From: Chloroflexota bacterium
GTDB taxonomy: Bacteria; Chloroflexota; Dehalococcoidia; Tepidiformales; Tepidiformaceae
Direction of reading: 5' to 3'
Length of the DNA stretch: 64,000 nucleotides
Assembly: GCA_026710655.1 (NCBI GenBank)
Contig: JAPOQN010000042.1
Span: forward strand, 1-64,000
Shown here piece after piece: positions 51,342 to 60,615 of the stretch. Under the pieces are notes generated by a model. That model was not told where the DNA came from. It saw nothing but the letters and a program-made list of their open reading frames with translations, and made no database searches. The translations under genes and the position numbers were made by a program. Position 1 is the first letter of the stretch. Each line of letters starts with the position of its first letter.

Positions 51342-52760
51342 CTACTGAGCGGTGACTTCCTCGGCGGCGTCTGCTATGGCGTCGGGGAGCGGGGCCTGCT
51401 TGACCCTCGGCAGGAGCAGGAAACCGAGAATGGCAAGCGGTCCGGCGATGACGAGGGCAGCGAGGATGCCGATCTTGCTCTGGCGCAGCAGCTCGGCGTC
51501 CGTATAGGCGAGGTCGCCGACGAAGAGGGCGACGGTAAAGCCGATGCCGGCCACGAGCCCGATAGCGGCCACACCGCGCCAGGTCACGCCCGCAGGGCGG
51601 ACCGCCCCGAGCGCGACCGCGATCCAGGTCGCCGCCACCAGCCCAACGGGCTTCCCCACCACAAGCCCGATGAGCACGCCCCAGGTCACGCTGCTGGTGA
51701 AGGCCTCGCCGAGGCCGCCAGGATCGAGATGCACGCCAGCGTTCGCGAGCGCGAAGGCGGGCACCACCAGGTAGGCCACCCACGGATGGAGGTTGTGCTC
51801 GAGACGATCGACGTGGGGCACGGCATTGCTGCTGAGTTCACTGAGGCTGAGGAGAGAGTCGACCACCTGGTCGTGCCCGAGGGGCGTCTCGGGGTCCTCG
51901 TCCCCTGCGCGGAAGCGTTCGAGGAGCTGGCGAGCGGTACGCACGAAGCCCTCCAGCGACACCGGTGGACGCCAGGGGGTGAGGAAACCGAGGAGAGCGC
52001 CCAGCGTTGTCGGATGCACGCCTGAATCGAGGATGGCGGCCCAGGCAACGATGCCGATGCCGGCGAACACAAACATGCTGCGCACGCCGAAGCGGTACGT
52101 CACGAGCATGAGCGCTACCAGCGAGGCCGTGAGCACCAGTTGGTCGACCTGGACATCGCCTGAGTAGAAGAGGGCGACGACGAGGACCGTCCCGATGTCG
52201 TCCACGATGACGAAGGTGAGGAGCATCGCGCGCAGGCCAATGGGGACGCGCTTCGCGAAGAGCGTGGCGATGCCGAGGGCGAAGGCGACATCGGTGGCCA
52301 TGGGGATGGCCCAGCCCTCACGCGCCTCGGCCCCGGCCCCCTGCGTAACGAGAAGGAAGATGGCGAGCGGCAGCAGCATGCCGCCGATGGCCCCGACCAC
52401 CGGCGCCGCCATCACGCGCGGGTCGGAAAGCTCGCCGATCGTGATCTCGCGCTTGATCTCGAGGCCGATGACGAAGAAGAAGAGGACCATCGCCACTTCG
52501 TTCACCCAGAAGTGAAGGCTCCCTTCGACCGCCCAGAAGGCGAGGTCGATACCGAGGTGGACATCCAGCAGCTCTTCGTAGTGGGTGTGCCAGGGCGAGT
52601 TAGCCCAGACGAGCGCGACCACAGCGGCGACCATGAGGAGGACGGCGCCCGCACTCTCCGTCTGCACGAACTCCTGTACGGGCCGGACGAAGTTGGTGAA
52701 TCGGCGCCGGGCGCCCGCTCGAGGGTCAAGCCTGCGAAGGGCGCGCTTGATCATGCCCAC
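51342..52760 (-). CDS. nhaA: NhaA Na+/H+ antiporter
   Basis: 472 residues from GTG 52760 (470 from ATG 52754). About twelve membrane helices. VNEVAMVLFFFVIGLEIKRE, PMATDVAFALGIATL and TFVIVDDIGTVLVVALFY carry the paired Asp residues of the ion site. EHNLHPWVAYLVVPAFALANAG is also a family hallmark. It exchanges Na+ for protons to control cytoplasmic pH and salt. A long, charged cytoplasmic loop near residues 270-300 joins the two halves. The -10-like TAGTGG lies almost on the start, so it may be leaderless. Confidence 0.95.
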   Translation of the reverse strand: MGMIKRALRRLDPRAGARRRFTNFVRPVQEFVQTESAGAVLLMVAAVVALVWANSPWHTHYEELLDVHLGIDLAFWAVEGSLHFWVNEVAMVLFFFVIGLEIKREITIGELSDPRVMAAPVVGAIGGMLLPLAIFLLVTQGAGAEAREGWAIPMATDVAFALGIATLFAKRVPIGLRAMLLTFVIVDDIGTVLVVALFYSGDVQVDQLVLTASLVALMLVTYRFGVRSMFVFAGIGIVAWAAILDSGVHPTTLGALLGFLTPWRPPVSLEGFVRTARQLLERFRAGDEDPETPLGHDQVVDSLLSLSELSSNAVPHVDRLEHNLHPWVAYLVVPAFALANAGVHLDPGGLGEAFTSSVTWGVLIGLVVGKPVGLVAATWIAVALGAVRPAGVTWRGVAAIGLVAGIGFTVALFVGDLAYTDAELLRQSKIGILAALVIAGPLAILGFLLLPRVKQAPLPDAIADAAEEVTAQ

Positions 52761-52803
52761 TAGCGTAGAGGGCGGGGGGGCAATGCGTTCGCGGCACTAC
52801 ATA

Positions 52804-52832
52804 TTGACCCGCCTCTGGCCGATCGCTAGCGT
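52804..52832 (+). promoter_or_regulatory. Promoter TTGACC-N17-TAGCGT
   Basis: The best sigma-70-type promoter seen in the window: TTGACC (52804-52809), a 17-nt spacer and TAGCGT (52827-52832, context GCTAGCGT). It drives the LLM gene at 52916, giving a leader of about 75 nt. Confidence 0.6.
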
Positions 52833-52915
52833 GGGCGCGGAGTTCCCCGCTCCAGGCGCCCAGCCTCCGGCCGAGACGCCGGCCCGCCCGCAGAGGGGCG
52901 TCTGGGAGGTACCCG

Positions 52916-54184
52916 ATGAAGATCTCCATGTTCCACCTGATGCCCCACCGGGAGCTGCCGGACGACTTCGAGGAGCGCTACCACTCGGTCTGGGTTGACC
53001 CGCCCTTCCACGAGCTGGCCACGGCCGAGCGCGTGGGCGATTACTACAACTGGACGCTCGACGAGCTGATGCACGCCGCCGACCTCGGGTTCGACGGCAT
53101 CTGCGTGAACGAGCACCACCAGAACGCCTACGGCTTCATGCCCGGCCCCAACGTGATGGGCGGGGCGCTGGCGCGGGCGACCCGCGGCCAGGACGTGGCG
53201 CTCGTGCAGATGGGGGCGACGCTGCCGACGACGAACCCGCCGATCCGGATCGCGGAGGAGTACGCGATGCTGGACTGCATCTCCGGGGGGCGACTGGTGG
53301 CGGGGATGCCGCTGGGCACGGCCATGGACGCCAATATGGGCTACGGCATCACGCCGATCGAGCAGCGCGAGCGCTACTACGAAGCGCACGACCTGATCCT
53401 GAAAGCGTGGGAGTCACGGGAACCATTCCCCTTCAACGGCAAGTACACGCAGCTGCCGATGGTGAACCTGTGGCCGCGTCCCATCCAGCAGCCCCGCCCG
53501 CCTATCTGGGTGCCCGGCATGGGCAGTCTGAGCACGTGGGAGTTCGCGGCCGAGCAGGGACATTGCTACTGCTTCCTGAGCTACTTCGGGCACGCCCGCG
53601 GCAAGGCGGTGATGGACAGCTTCTGGGAGTTCATGGAAAGCAAGGGCAAGGAGCCGAACCCGTACCGGGCGGGCTTCCTGCAGCTTGTTGCCGTCTCGGA
53701 GACAGACGCGCAGGCGGAGAAGGACTACGAGAAGCACGTGAAGTACTTCTTCGAGAAGTGCCTCCACATCGCACCCGAGTTCACGCCGCCCGGCCACCAG
53801 GACTACCGCAGCCTCGAGAACTCGATGCGGCGGATGCTCTCGGAGCAGACGTCAATGCGGGACCAGCTGAGCGAGTGGTCGTACAAGGATTATGTCGATA
53901 ATCAGTTCGTCATCTCGGGCGGCCCCGCATCGGTGCGGGACCAACTCGAGAACCTCATCAAGAGCCTGCGTGTGGGCAACCTGATGCTGCTGCTGCAGAT
54001 CGGGTCGATGCCACACGAGTTGACGATGAAGAACATCGAACTGATGGCGACGGAAGTGCTCCCCCACATCCGCCACCACTGGACGGACGAGTGGGAGAAC
54101 CACTGGTGGCCGGAGAGCCTCCGCGGGGGACGCCGGATGAACGCCGAGGCCGCCGATATCGCGGCCGTGGCGGGCGGCTCCTGA
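52916..54184 (+). CDS. LLM-class flavin-dependent oxidoreductase (3)
   Basis: 422 residues, GGGAGG upstream. A longer LLM subtype: FHLMPHRELPDDFEERY, GFDGICVNEHHQNAYGFM, ISGGRLVAGMPLGTAMD and PRPPIWVPGMGSLSTWEFA. The EHH/NAYG block fits monooxygenases acting on limonene or alkanesulfonate-like substrates. Its stop overlaps the next ATG (TGATG), tying it to an alpha/beta hydrolase that could cleave the oxidised product. Confidence 0.88.
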   Translation: MKISMFHLMPHRELPDDFEERYHSVWVDPPFHELATAERVGDYYNWTLDELMHAADLGFDGICVNEHHQNAYGFMPGPNVMGGALARATRGQDVALVQMGATLPTTNPPIRIAEEYAMLDCISGGRLVAGMPLGTAMDANMGYGITPIEQRERYYEAHDLILKAWESREPFPFNGKYTQLPMVNLWPRPIQQPRPPIWVPGMGSLSTWEFAAEQGHCYCFLSYFGHARGKAVMDSFWEFMESKGKEPNPYRAGFLQLVAVSETDAQAEKDYEKHVKYFFEKCLHIAPEFTPPGHQDYRSLENSMRRMLSEQTSMRDQLSEWSYKDYVDNQFVISGGPASVRDQLENLIKSLRVGNLMLLLQIGSMPHELTMKNIELMATEVLPHIRHHWTDEWENHWWPESLRGGRRMNAEAADIAAVAGGS

Positions 54185-54981
54185 TGGCAGCCGTTACGGA
54201 GCGCGAGACGCGAGTCTGGCAGGGCAAGGTCGAGTCGCGTGCGCTGATCGCCGGAGAGGGGCCGCCCCTGGTCTTCTTCCACGGCGCGATGGGGCTCAAC
54301 TGGGACCCGTTTCTCGATACGCTGGCGGAATCGTTCACGGTGTACGCGCCCGAGCATCCGGGCACGACCCCGGGGCTCCCGGACGCGATCAAGCCGATCG
54401 ACAACCTCTGGGACCTCGTCCTCTCCTATTACGAGGTGTTCGACGAGCTGGGCCTTGAGAATCCGGCGGTCGTCGGGCACTCGTTCGGGGGGATGGTGGC
54501 GGCGGAGGTGGCGGCCACGAACCCGTCGCGCGTGAGCAAGCTGGCGCTGATCGACCCGGTCGGCCTCTGGCGCGACGACGCGCCCGTGAAGAACTGGATG
54601 GCGACGGCCCCGCAGGACCTCGGACCGCTGCTCTTCGCGGACCCGACCGGTCCGGCGGCGATGATGATGGCGACGCCTCCGCCGGACCCGGAGACCGGCA
54701 TTCAGATGGCCCTGCGTACGACGTGGTCGCTGGCCTGCACGGGAAAGTTCGTGTGGCCCATCCCGGACAAGGGGCTGAAGAAGCGGCTGCATCGCATCAC
54801 CGCGCCCACGCTCATCCTCTGGGGGGAGCAGGACGGGCTCATCCCGCCCGTCTACGCAGGCGAGTTCGAGCAGGCCATCCCCAACGCACGGATCGCGCTG
54901 ATCCCAGGGGCGGGTCACCTGCCCCAGATGGAGCAACTGGAGCAGACCGCGAGTGCGGTCACGGGGTTCCTGGGCGGGTAG
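54184..54981 (+). CDS. Alpha/beta hydrolase coupled to the LLM enzyme
   Basis: 265 residues from ATG 54184, overlapping the upstream stop by one base. LVFFHGAMGLNWDPF, the nucleophile in VVGHSFGGMVA (Ser about 101), the Asp after LILWGEQDGLIPP, and GAGHLPQ (catalytic His). Epoxide-hydrolase/haloperoxidase-like subgroup. It lies 6 nt before the permease pair, so the operon may link an imported compound, its oxidation and its hydrolysis. Confidence 0.88.
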   Translation: MAAVTERETRVWQGKVESRALIAGEGPPLVFFHGAMGLNWDPFLDTLAESFTVYAPEHPGTTPGLPDAIKPIDNLWDLVLSYYEVFDELGLENPAVVGHSFGGMVAAEVAATNPSRVSKLALIDPVGLWRDDAPVKNWMATAPQDLGPLLFADPTGPAAMMMATPPPDPETGIQMALRTTWSLACTGKFVWPIPDKGLKKRLHRITAPTLILWGEQDGLIPPVYAGEFEQAIPNARIALIPGAGHLPQMEQLEQTASAVTGFLGG

Positions 54982-54987
54982 GCGCGC

Positions 54988-55932
54988 ATGACGACGTACA
55001 TCCTGCGGCGATTGATGCTCGTGCCGGTGACGCTGTTCATCCTCTCGTTCGGCACGGCCATGATCATGCGGCTCACGCCCGGGGACGTCGTCGACTACCA
55101 GCTACAGAACAGCTACACGCCCGAGCGTGCCGAGGCGCTTCGGGAACACCTGGGCCTGAACAAGGGACCCTTCGAAGCCTACTTCGACTGGATGTCCGAC
55201 GCGTTCCGGGGCGACTTTGGCCGATCCTTCGTCAGCTACACCCCAATCGAGGAAGAGATCAGGCGACGCTTTCCCGTCACCATCCAGCTAGTTGTGCTGA
55301 CGGTACTGGTGCAGGCGGTCATCGCCATCCCCCTTGGGGCTCTGGCGGCCGTGCGACAGAACGGCCTAGGCGACCACTCCATCCGCATCATCAGTGTGAT
55401 CGTGCTGGCCGTGCCGAGCTTCGTCATTGCCGTGTTCGTGCTGAAGTTTCCAGCGATCTGGTGGGGTTGGTTCCCACCACTTGGATACGTGGCTTTCCAG
55501 GATGACCCCCTGCGGAACATGCAGGTCTACTCCATTCCCGTCGTTGTGAACGCCCTCGCACTCATGGCGACACTAATCCGTCTGACGCGCACCGAGATGC
55601 TTGAGGTGCTTCGTCAGGACTACGTGCGCACGGCGCTGGCCAAGGGGCTGCGCCAGCCAACGGTTATCCAGCGGCACGCCCTCAAGAATGCGCTTATCCC
55701 CGTCATCACCGTGCTGGGACTCTCCTTCGGGGGCGCACTCGGGGGCGTTGTCATTGTCGAGTCGATATTCAGCTTGCCCGGGCTCGGGCTCTACGCACTC
55801 GACGCCGTGCGGCAGGAGGACTACCTCGTCGTCCAGACGTTTGTCGTCTTCTCTGGCTTCATGTTCGTGATGGTGAACCTGGCGGTGGACATTGTGTACG
55901 CCTGGCTCAACCCAAGGATTCAGTACGCATGA
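54988..55932 (+). CDS. DppB-type ABC transporter permease, module B
   Basis: 314 residues. First helix ILRRLMLVPVTLFILSF, then RLTPGDVVDY; coupling loop LRQDYVRTALAKGLRQP followed by RHALKNALIPVIT. It resembles the module A permease but lies next to the LLM/hydrolase pair rather than behind its binding protein. ATGA overlap with the next gene. Confidence 0.9.
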   Translation: MTTYILRRLMLVPVTLFILSFGTAMIMRLTPGDVVDYQLQNSYTPERAEALREHLGLNKGPFEAYFDWMSDAFRGDFGRSFVSYTPIEEEIRRRFPVTIQLVVLTVLVQAVIAIPLGALAAVRQNGLGDHSIRIISVIVLAVPSFVIAVFVLKFPAIWWGWFPPLGYVAFQDDPLRNMQVYSIPVVVNALALMATLIRLTRTEMLEVLRQDYVRTALAKGLRQPTVIQRHALKNALIPVITVLGLSFGGALGGVVIVESIFSLPGLGLYALDAVRQEDYLVVQTFVVFSGFMFVMVNLAVDIVYAWLNPRIQYA

Positions 55933-56822
55933 GCGCCGGGCCGATGGGAGCAGCGATGGTTGCCGAGCCCGTGCTTCCGGCGCGTCCAAGTGTCTGGTGG
56001 CGAATGGCACGGACCGCGCGGGCGCAACCCGTGGGTGTTTTCGGGTTGTTCCTGACGCTCATCGTGGTGGTAATCGTCGTATTCGGACCGACCATCGCGA
56101 CGCACGACCCAGACAAGCAGAGCGGCAATTTGCTCGCCAGCCCCTCCGGTGAGAGCTGGTTTGGGACAGACGAGAAGGGCCGTGACTACTTCTCCCGCAC
56201 CATGGCAGGCGGACGGATCACCGTCATCGTAGCGGCCCTGTCGTTGGCCATCGCGACGGTGGCCGGAACCCTGCTGGGGATGATTTCGGCCTATGTCCGC
56301 GGAATCGACATCATCTTCCAGCGCATCATTGATGCGATGCTTGCCTTGCCGGGTCTATTCCTCATCCTCCTTTTCCTCATCGTGTTCGGCCGCGACACAC
56401 AGGTTCTTGTCCTAGTCTTGGCCCTCTCCGTAACACCTCCACTGGTGCGCATCGCACGGGCATCAACACTGTCCACTCTGACAAACCCGTACGTTGAGGC
56501 AGCAGAGGTAATGGGAGCTTCCTGGAGGCGGATTCTGCTGCGCCATGTACTGCCCAACATCGCCCCAACAATCGGCGTGATCTTCGCCGTGGGTGTAGGG
56601 AACCTGATGCTAGCAACGGGAGCACTCGGCTTCCTCGGTCTGGGTGTGCAGCCCCCACAGTCGGAGTGGGGACGCATGATTGCGGACAGCCGGAGCTACA
56701 TTTCGTTCGCCTCGCACATGTTCATCTACCCGGCCATCGGGCTTGCCCTGGCGGTGCTGGGTGTGAATCTGCTCGGGGACTCCCTGCGCGACCTGTGGGA
56801 TCCACGCATGCGAGGCACCTAG
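55929..56822 (+). CDS. DppC-type ABC transporter permease, module B
   Basis: 297 residues. VGVFGLFLTLIVVVIVVFGP is the first helix; WFGTDEKGRDYFSRTM, EAAEVMGASWRRILLRHVLPN (coupling loop) and ATGALGFLGLGVQPPQSEWG are standard DppC elements. It ends at a bidirectional hairpin that separates it from the convergent binding-protein gene, probably the third component of the same transporter. Confidence 0.9.
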   Translation: MSAGPMGAAMVAEPVLPARPSVWWRMARTARAQPVGVFGLFLTLIVVVIVVFGPTIATHDPDKQSGNLLASPSGESWFGTDEKGRDYFSRTMAGGRITVIVAALSLAIATVAGTLLGMISAYVRGIDIIFQRIIDAMLALPGLFLILLFLIVFGRDTQVLVLVLALSVTPPLVRIARASTLSTLTNPYVEAAEVMGASWRRILLRHVLPNIAPTIGVIFAVGVGNLMLATGALGFLGLGVQPPQSEWGRMIADSRSYISFASHMFIYPAIGLALAVLGVNLLGDSLRDLWDPRMRGT

Positions 56823-56846
56823 AACGTCTGACTGCCAGAGACGCAA

Positions 56847-56878
56847 AGAAGGAGCGGGCCCTGGGGCCCGCTCCTTCT
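56847..56878. terminator. Bidirectional terminator hairpin
   Basis: AGAAGGAGCGGGCCC (56847-56861) and GGGCCCGCTCCTTCT (56864-56878) are perfect reverse complements around a 2-nt loop (effectively CTGG). Short A/T-rich edges on both sides suit two convergent genes. Confidence 0.85.
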
Positions 56879-56906
56879 CAGGATTGCTCGGCTCGCCGCT
56901 TCCGGC

Positions 56907-58682
56907 CTAGGTATCCAGCCAGAGATTCCCGAGGTTGTGGGTAAGCCCGAAGGGAATTCCCTCCGGATGGCCCATGACGTAGCTCCGGAAGATCGGATAG
57001 AAGACCAGCGACGCCGTGAAGGCCTGTGGCGAGTGCTCGATGAGGGCGAGCGAGGCGTCGCGGACGGCATCCGCCCGGGCTTCGGTGTCGAGCGTCGATC
57101 GCTGCTTCTCCAGCAGCCGGTCAACATCGGGATCGGAGAAGCCAACACGGTTGAACGGAGCATCCGTGTGGAAGCGGTGGTAGATGTAGGTATCGGCGTC
57201 GGTACCGCCCACTTCGAGGCCGATGTTCATGATGAAGTTGCCCTGCGCCCGCTCGGCGAAGTAGTCGGCGCCCGTCGCCTGCTCGAGCTCGAGCTCGAGT
57301 CCGAGGACGGACACATCATCCTTAATGCCCGTGCCGTGGCAGGGGCACTGGATAGGCGTGGGGATGGTGATGGTCTCGTCCGCGCCTACGCCGACACCGG
57401 CGGCGGTCATGAGGGCGATCGCATCTGCGACGTCCTGCTCCTTGTCCTCCCGCCAGCCCGGCATCTGGAGCAGCTCATCCTCGGTGAAGGCGAAGGGGTG
57501 GAACATCTGTGGAACCGGCCCCATGTAGATGCCGCTCTCAGGCCCGAACGGGTTGACAGCGATCTGCCGGTTGATGACGAGGTGGACCGCCTGACGCACA
57601 CGGGGGTCGTTGAACGGCTCTTTCTGGTTATGCATGTGCGTTTCTTCGATGGCGGAGTGCAGCCGCTTGCGGAAGGCGACTTGATCGCCCATCTGATCCT
57701 GCAGGGACTGCACCTGGATGAAGAGACCGCCAGCGCCGATGTTGTCGAAGTGATCGAACTCGCCGGAGATAAAAGCGCCTTCCTGCGCCTCTGGGGAAAA
57801 GGCGAGGTGCTCAACGTTGTCGAGATAGGGGAGCGCCTGACCATCCTCGCCCCTCTCGAAGTAGTTGGGGTTGCGGTTGAGGATGCCGCGTACATTCGGA
57901 TCGAGCTCACCGCGGATGAACGGGCCGGTTCCGACCATGTTCTCATAGAGCTTCATACCCTCGTCGCCAACGGCTTCACGCTGCTCACGATTCACCATCA
58001 GGATTGGGTCGTCGGCAAGGAAGCGAAGCATGGGCGCGAACGGCTCGCTAGTCGTCACGCGGAAGGAGAGGTCGTCGATGACCTCAATGTTGTCGATGCG
58101 GTCCAGCTGACCCTGGATGAATTCGGGGTTGTCTTCGTTGAATCGGCCCAGGCCGAAGGCAGCGTCTTCAGCAGTAAACTGCCTGCCGTTCGCGGGTGGC
58201 AGATCGTGCCAGTTCACATCCGGGCGCACCTTGAACACGTAGGTGACATCGTCGGGCTGCTCGGGTAGGGATTCCACCAACTCGGCATTAACCTGCACGT
58301 CGCCGTCGTAGTTGAGCAGACGGTTGTAGGCGAGCCCCATGCCCAGTGAGTAGGTGGTCGTGTGATTGGTGATGGCGGGGTCGAAGACCGAGTCGCCGCC
58401 GACGCTGCCCCCGATTCGCAGCGTACCCCCACGGGTGATGGGGGATGGCGCCGGTGTGGGCTCGGGAGTCGCCTCCTCGGTCGGAGCTTCGGTCGCCGCA
58501 GCAGCCTGGGTGGCGGCGGCTTCGGTCGCGGCGGGCGCCGGCTCGTCGTCGTCATCGTCGTCGCCGCAACCGATGAGCACGGCCGTGGCGGCGCCGCCGC
58601 CCACAAGGGCGGAACCCTTCAGGAAGCCCCTGCGCGTGATGGGACGCCTGCGCATATACCTCGTCCAGTAGTTCTCGGCCAT
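56907..58682 (-). CDS. Peptide-type ABC transporter substrate-binding lipoprotein (family 5), module B
   Basis: 591 residues from ATG 58682, right after AAAGGAGGG; the longer frame has no ribosome site. A full Tat motif (TRRGFLKG) and lipobox (AVLIGC), then an Ala/Thr/Glu/Pro linker. The mature SBP family 5 domain includes SLPEQPDDVTYVFKVRPDV, FTAEDAAFGLGR and MVGTGPFIRGE. Start and signal (MAENYW, RR, GCGDDDDD) are nearly the same as in module A, so the two are paralogues. It is transcribed toward the permeases that it probably serves. Confidence 0.9.
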   Translation of the reverse strand: MAENYWTRYMRRRPITRRGFLKGSALVGGGAATAVLIGCGDDDDDDEPAPAATEAAATQAAAATEAPTEEATPEPTPAPSPITRGGTLRIGGSVGGDSVFDPAITNHTTTYSLGMGLAYNRLLNYDGDVQVNAELVESLPEQPDDVTYVFKVRPDVNWHDLPPANGRQFTAEDAAFGLGRFNEDNPEFIQGQLDRIDNIEVIDDLSFRVTTSEPFAPMLRFLADDPILMVNREQREAVGDEGMKLYENMVGTGPFIRGELDPNVRGILNRNPNYFERGEDGQALPYLDNVEHLAFSPEAQEGAFISGEFDHFDNIGAGGLFIQVQSLQDQMGDQVAFRKRLHSAIEETHMHNQKEPFNDPRVRQAVHLVINRQIAVNPFGPESGIYMGPVPQMFHPFAFTEDELLQMPGWREDKEQDVADAIALMTAAGVGVGADETITIPTPIQCPCHGTGIKDDVSVLGLELELEQATGADYFAERAQGNFIMNIGLEVGGTDADTYIYHRFHTDAPFNRVGFSDPDVDRLLEKQRSTLDTEARADAVRDASLALIEHSPQAFTASLVFYPIFRSYVMGHPEGIPFGLTHNLGNLWLDT

Positions 58683-58720
58683 GTTCCCTCCTTTGGTCGG
58701 AACGACGTGCGATGAGGGGC

Positions 58721-58726
58721 ATTCTA
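58721..58726 (-). promoter_or_regulatory. -10 TAGAAT of the module B binding-protein gene
   Basis: Complement of ATTCTA, context CATAGAAT, 38 nt before the start codon at 58682. No clear -35. With the hairpin just upstream it indicates independent transcription from the amidohydrolase. Confidence 0.4.
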
Positions 58727-58754
58727 TGTCATCGCGCAAGGCCCGTGACGTGGA

Positions 58755-58779
58755 GCGGGGCGCCCGATGGGCGCCCCGC
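58755..58779 (-). terminator. Hairpin between amidohydrolase and binding-protein genes
   Basis: GCGGGGCGCCC (58755-58765) and GGGCGCCCCGC (58769-58779) form a perfect 11-bp stem with a 3-nt loop. It lies 29 nt past the amidohydrolase stop and upstream of the next gene's -10. No T-tract. Confidence 0.6.
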
Positions 58780-58807
58780 GTTGGTGCGTTGCCTCTGACG
58801 GTTTGTG

Positions 58808-60508
58808 CTAGGCGGAGCCGTGGCGAAGGAGCTTGCCAGTTGTCGCGCCGGTGCACTCGCCGTCGACGAATGTCTCCTCGCCGTTGACCATGATGTGGCG
58901 GTAGCCATGCGGCTTGCGGACGAGGCGCCAGGCACCCGCCGGGTAGTCGTACGCCTTCTCCGTCTCGCCCATCTCGAGGTTCTCGAGATCGTAGATGACG
59001 ATGTCGGCGGGAGCGCCCTCGCGAATCGTGCCGCGATCGCGGAAGCCCGCCGCCAGCGCCGGGTAGGCGCTGAGACGCCAGTGCGCCTGCTCCAGGTCCA
59101 TGACCTCGTTGTCGCGCACGAGAAGGGCGAGGAACTCGGTCGGGTAGCGGCCGAGGGTGATGAACTTCGTGTGGGCGCCGCCATCAGAGACGCCAGGAAG
59201 GGCGAAGGCGGAATTCGCCATCTCACTCATAGCGGCCATGTCGTACGGACGCGGGGAGGTGACGAAGAGGGCCTTCATGTCGTCCTCAAGGGCGATGTCG
59301 AGCATCGCATCGATGACGTGGACACCGCGCTTCTCGGCGGCCTCGGCGACGGTCAGGCCCGTGTACTCTTCGAGTTCCGGCTTGTGCACCTCGCCGATGA
59401 TGAGGTCATCCATCGAGAAGACCACGCCCTGGCCGGTGCGCTCGGAGTCGTCGTACTCGTCCCTGGCGGCGGCGCGACGCTCCGGGTCGGCGAGCTTGGC
59501 GGCCCGCTCGGGAACGGTCCCGAGCGTCATCTCGCGCCAGACCGGGCTCGTATCGAAGAGGTTCCACTCCTCGAAGGTGAACTGGAAATTGTTCTCGGAG
59601 GTGAGGGCCTGGCCGAAGACGCGCGTGCCGCGCGCGTTGCAGTCGTCCAGCCACTGCATGGTGTCCTTGTACTGCGGCATGGCGACGCCGTGCTGGTCCA
59701 TGGCAACGGCGAGGACGTTGTAGATGACCGGGCGGCCACTCTCGTCGGCGAGCGTCTCGGTGAGCTCGCGGGAGGCGCCGATGCACTGGATGAAGCCACG
59801 GCCGACTTCGCGAAGAACGCGGGCGAAGGAGACGAGATCCTGCTCCTTCATGAGGTTCGTAATCATGAGCGTGCCGTCGTAGTCGCGCTGCACGTCGTTG
59901 TCGCCGAACTGGCCGGACCAGCCGCAGCCGCCCGCCTCGAGGCCCTCGATCATGAGCCGGCGCATCTCCGCCATCTCGTCATCGTTGGCGGGGCGACCCT
60001 TGGCCGCCTCAAGGCCCATCACGTACATCATGAGCGGGTTGAGGGGCATGTAACTGAGGACATTCACGCCCTTGGGGACTCGGTCGAGGCTGTCGAGGAA
60101 CTCGGGGTAGGTCTCCCAGTCCCAGGGCATCCCCTCCTGCATGGACTCCAGGGGAACGGCCTCGTTGCGCGACATGGTGAGCATGGCGCGGTCCTGGTCC
60201 TCGGGCTTGCAGGGGGCGAAGCCGAAGCCGCAGTTCCCGATGGCGACCGAGGTCACGCCGTGCCAGCCGGAGATGGAGCAGTACGGGTCCCAGAAGATCT
60301 GGGAGTCGTAGTGCGTGTGCAGGTCGATGAAACCGGGGGCGACGTTGAGCCCGCTGGCGTCGATGACCTTGCCGGCATCGGAGGTGTGAATCTTGCCGCC
60401 AATCGCGGCGACCTTGCCATCCTTGATGCCGATGTCGCCGTTGAAGCGCGGCGTGCGCTGGCCATCAAAGACCGTGCCGCCCTTGATGACGGTATCGAAT
60501 TCGGGCAT
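58808..60508 (-). CDS. D-aminoacylase-type amidohydrolase, module B
   Basis: 566 residues from ATG 60508, preceded by GGGGAGGG; the frame before it is not coding-like. FDTVIKGGTVFDGQ, metal site GFIDLHTHYDSQ, GVTSVAIGNCGFGFAP and GVSDGGAHTKF match the module A enzyme, which it resembles along its whole length. Same predicted chemistry: hydrolysis of N-acyl-D-amino acids or related amides. The TAGGAT about 40 nt before the start is a possible -10. Confidence 0.87.
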   Translation of the reverse strand: MPEFDTVIKGGTVFDGQRTPRFNGDIGIKDGKVAAIGGKIHTSDAGKVIDASGLNVAPGFIDLHTHYDSQIFWDPYCSISGWHGVTSVAIGNCGFGFAPCKPEDQDRAMLTMSRNEAVPLESMQEGMPWDWETYPEFLDSLDRVPKGVNVLSYMPLNPLMMYVMGLEAAKGRPANDDEMAEMRRLMIEGLEAGGCGWSGQFGDNDVQRDYDGTLMITNLMKEQDLVSFARVLREVGRGFIQCIGASRELTETLADESGRPVIYNVLAVAMDQHGVAMPQYKDTMQWLDDCNARGTRVFGQALTSENNFQFTFEEWNLFDTSPVWREMTLGTVPERAAKLADPERRAAARDEYDDSERTGQGVVFSMDDLIIGEVHKPELEEYTGLTVAEAAEKRGVHVIDAMLDIALEDDMKALFVTSPRPYDMAAMSEMANSAFALPGVSDGGAHTKFITLGRYPTEFLALLVRDNEVMDLEQAHWRLSAYPALAAGFRDRGTIREGAPADIVIYDLENLEMGETEKAYDYPAGAWRLVRKPHGYRHIMVNGEETFVDGECTGATTGKLLRHGSA

Positions 60509-60615
60509 GGGTTCCCTCCCCGGGAGATAGACGTAACGCAATCCTACCGCCGGGCCGGTGCCGATTCCACCATTTTCGCCGTGGGGACGGGGCTTTCGAG
60601 GGGGAGTCGGAGCGC

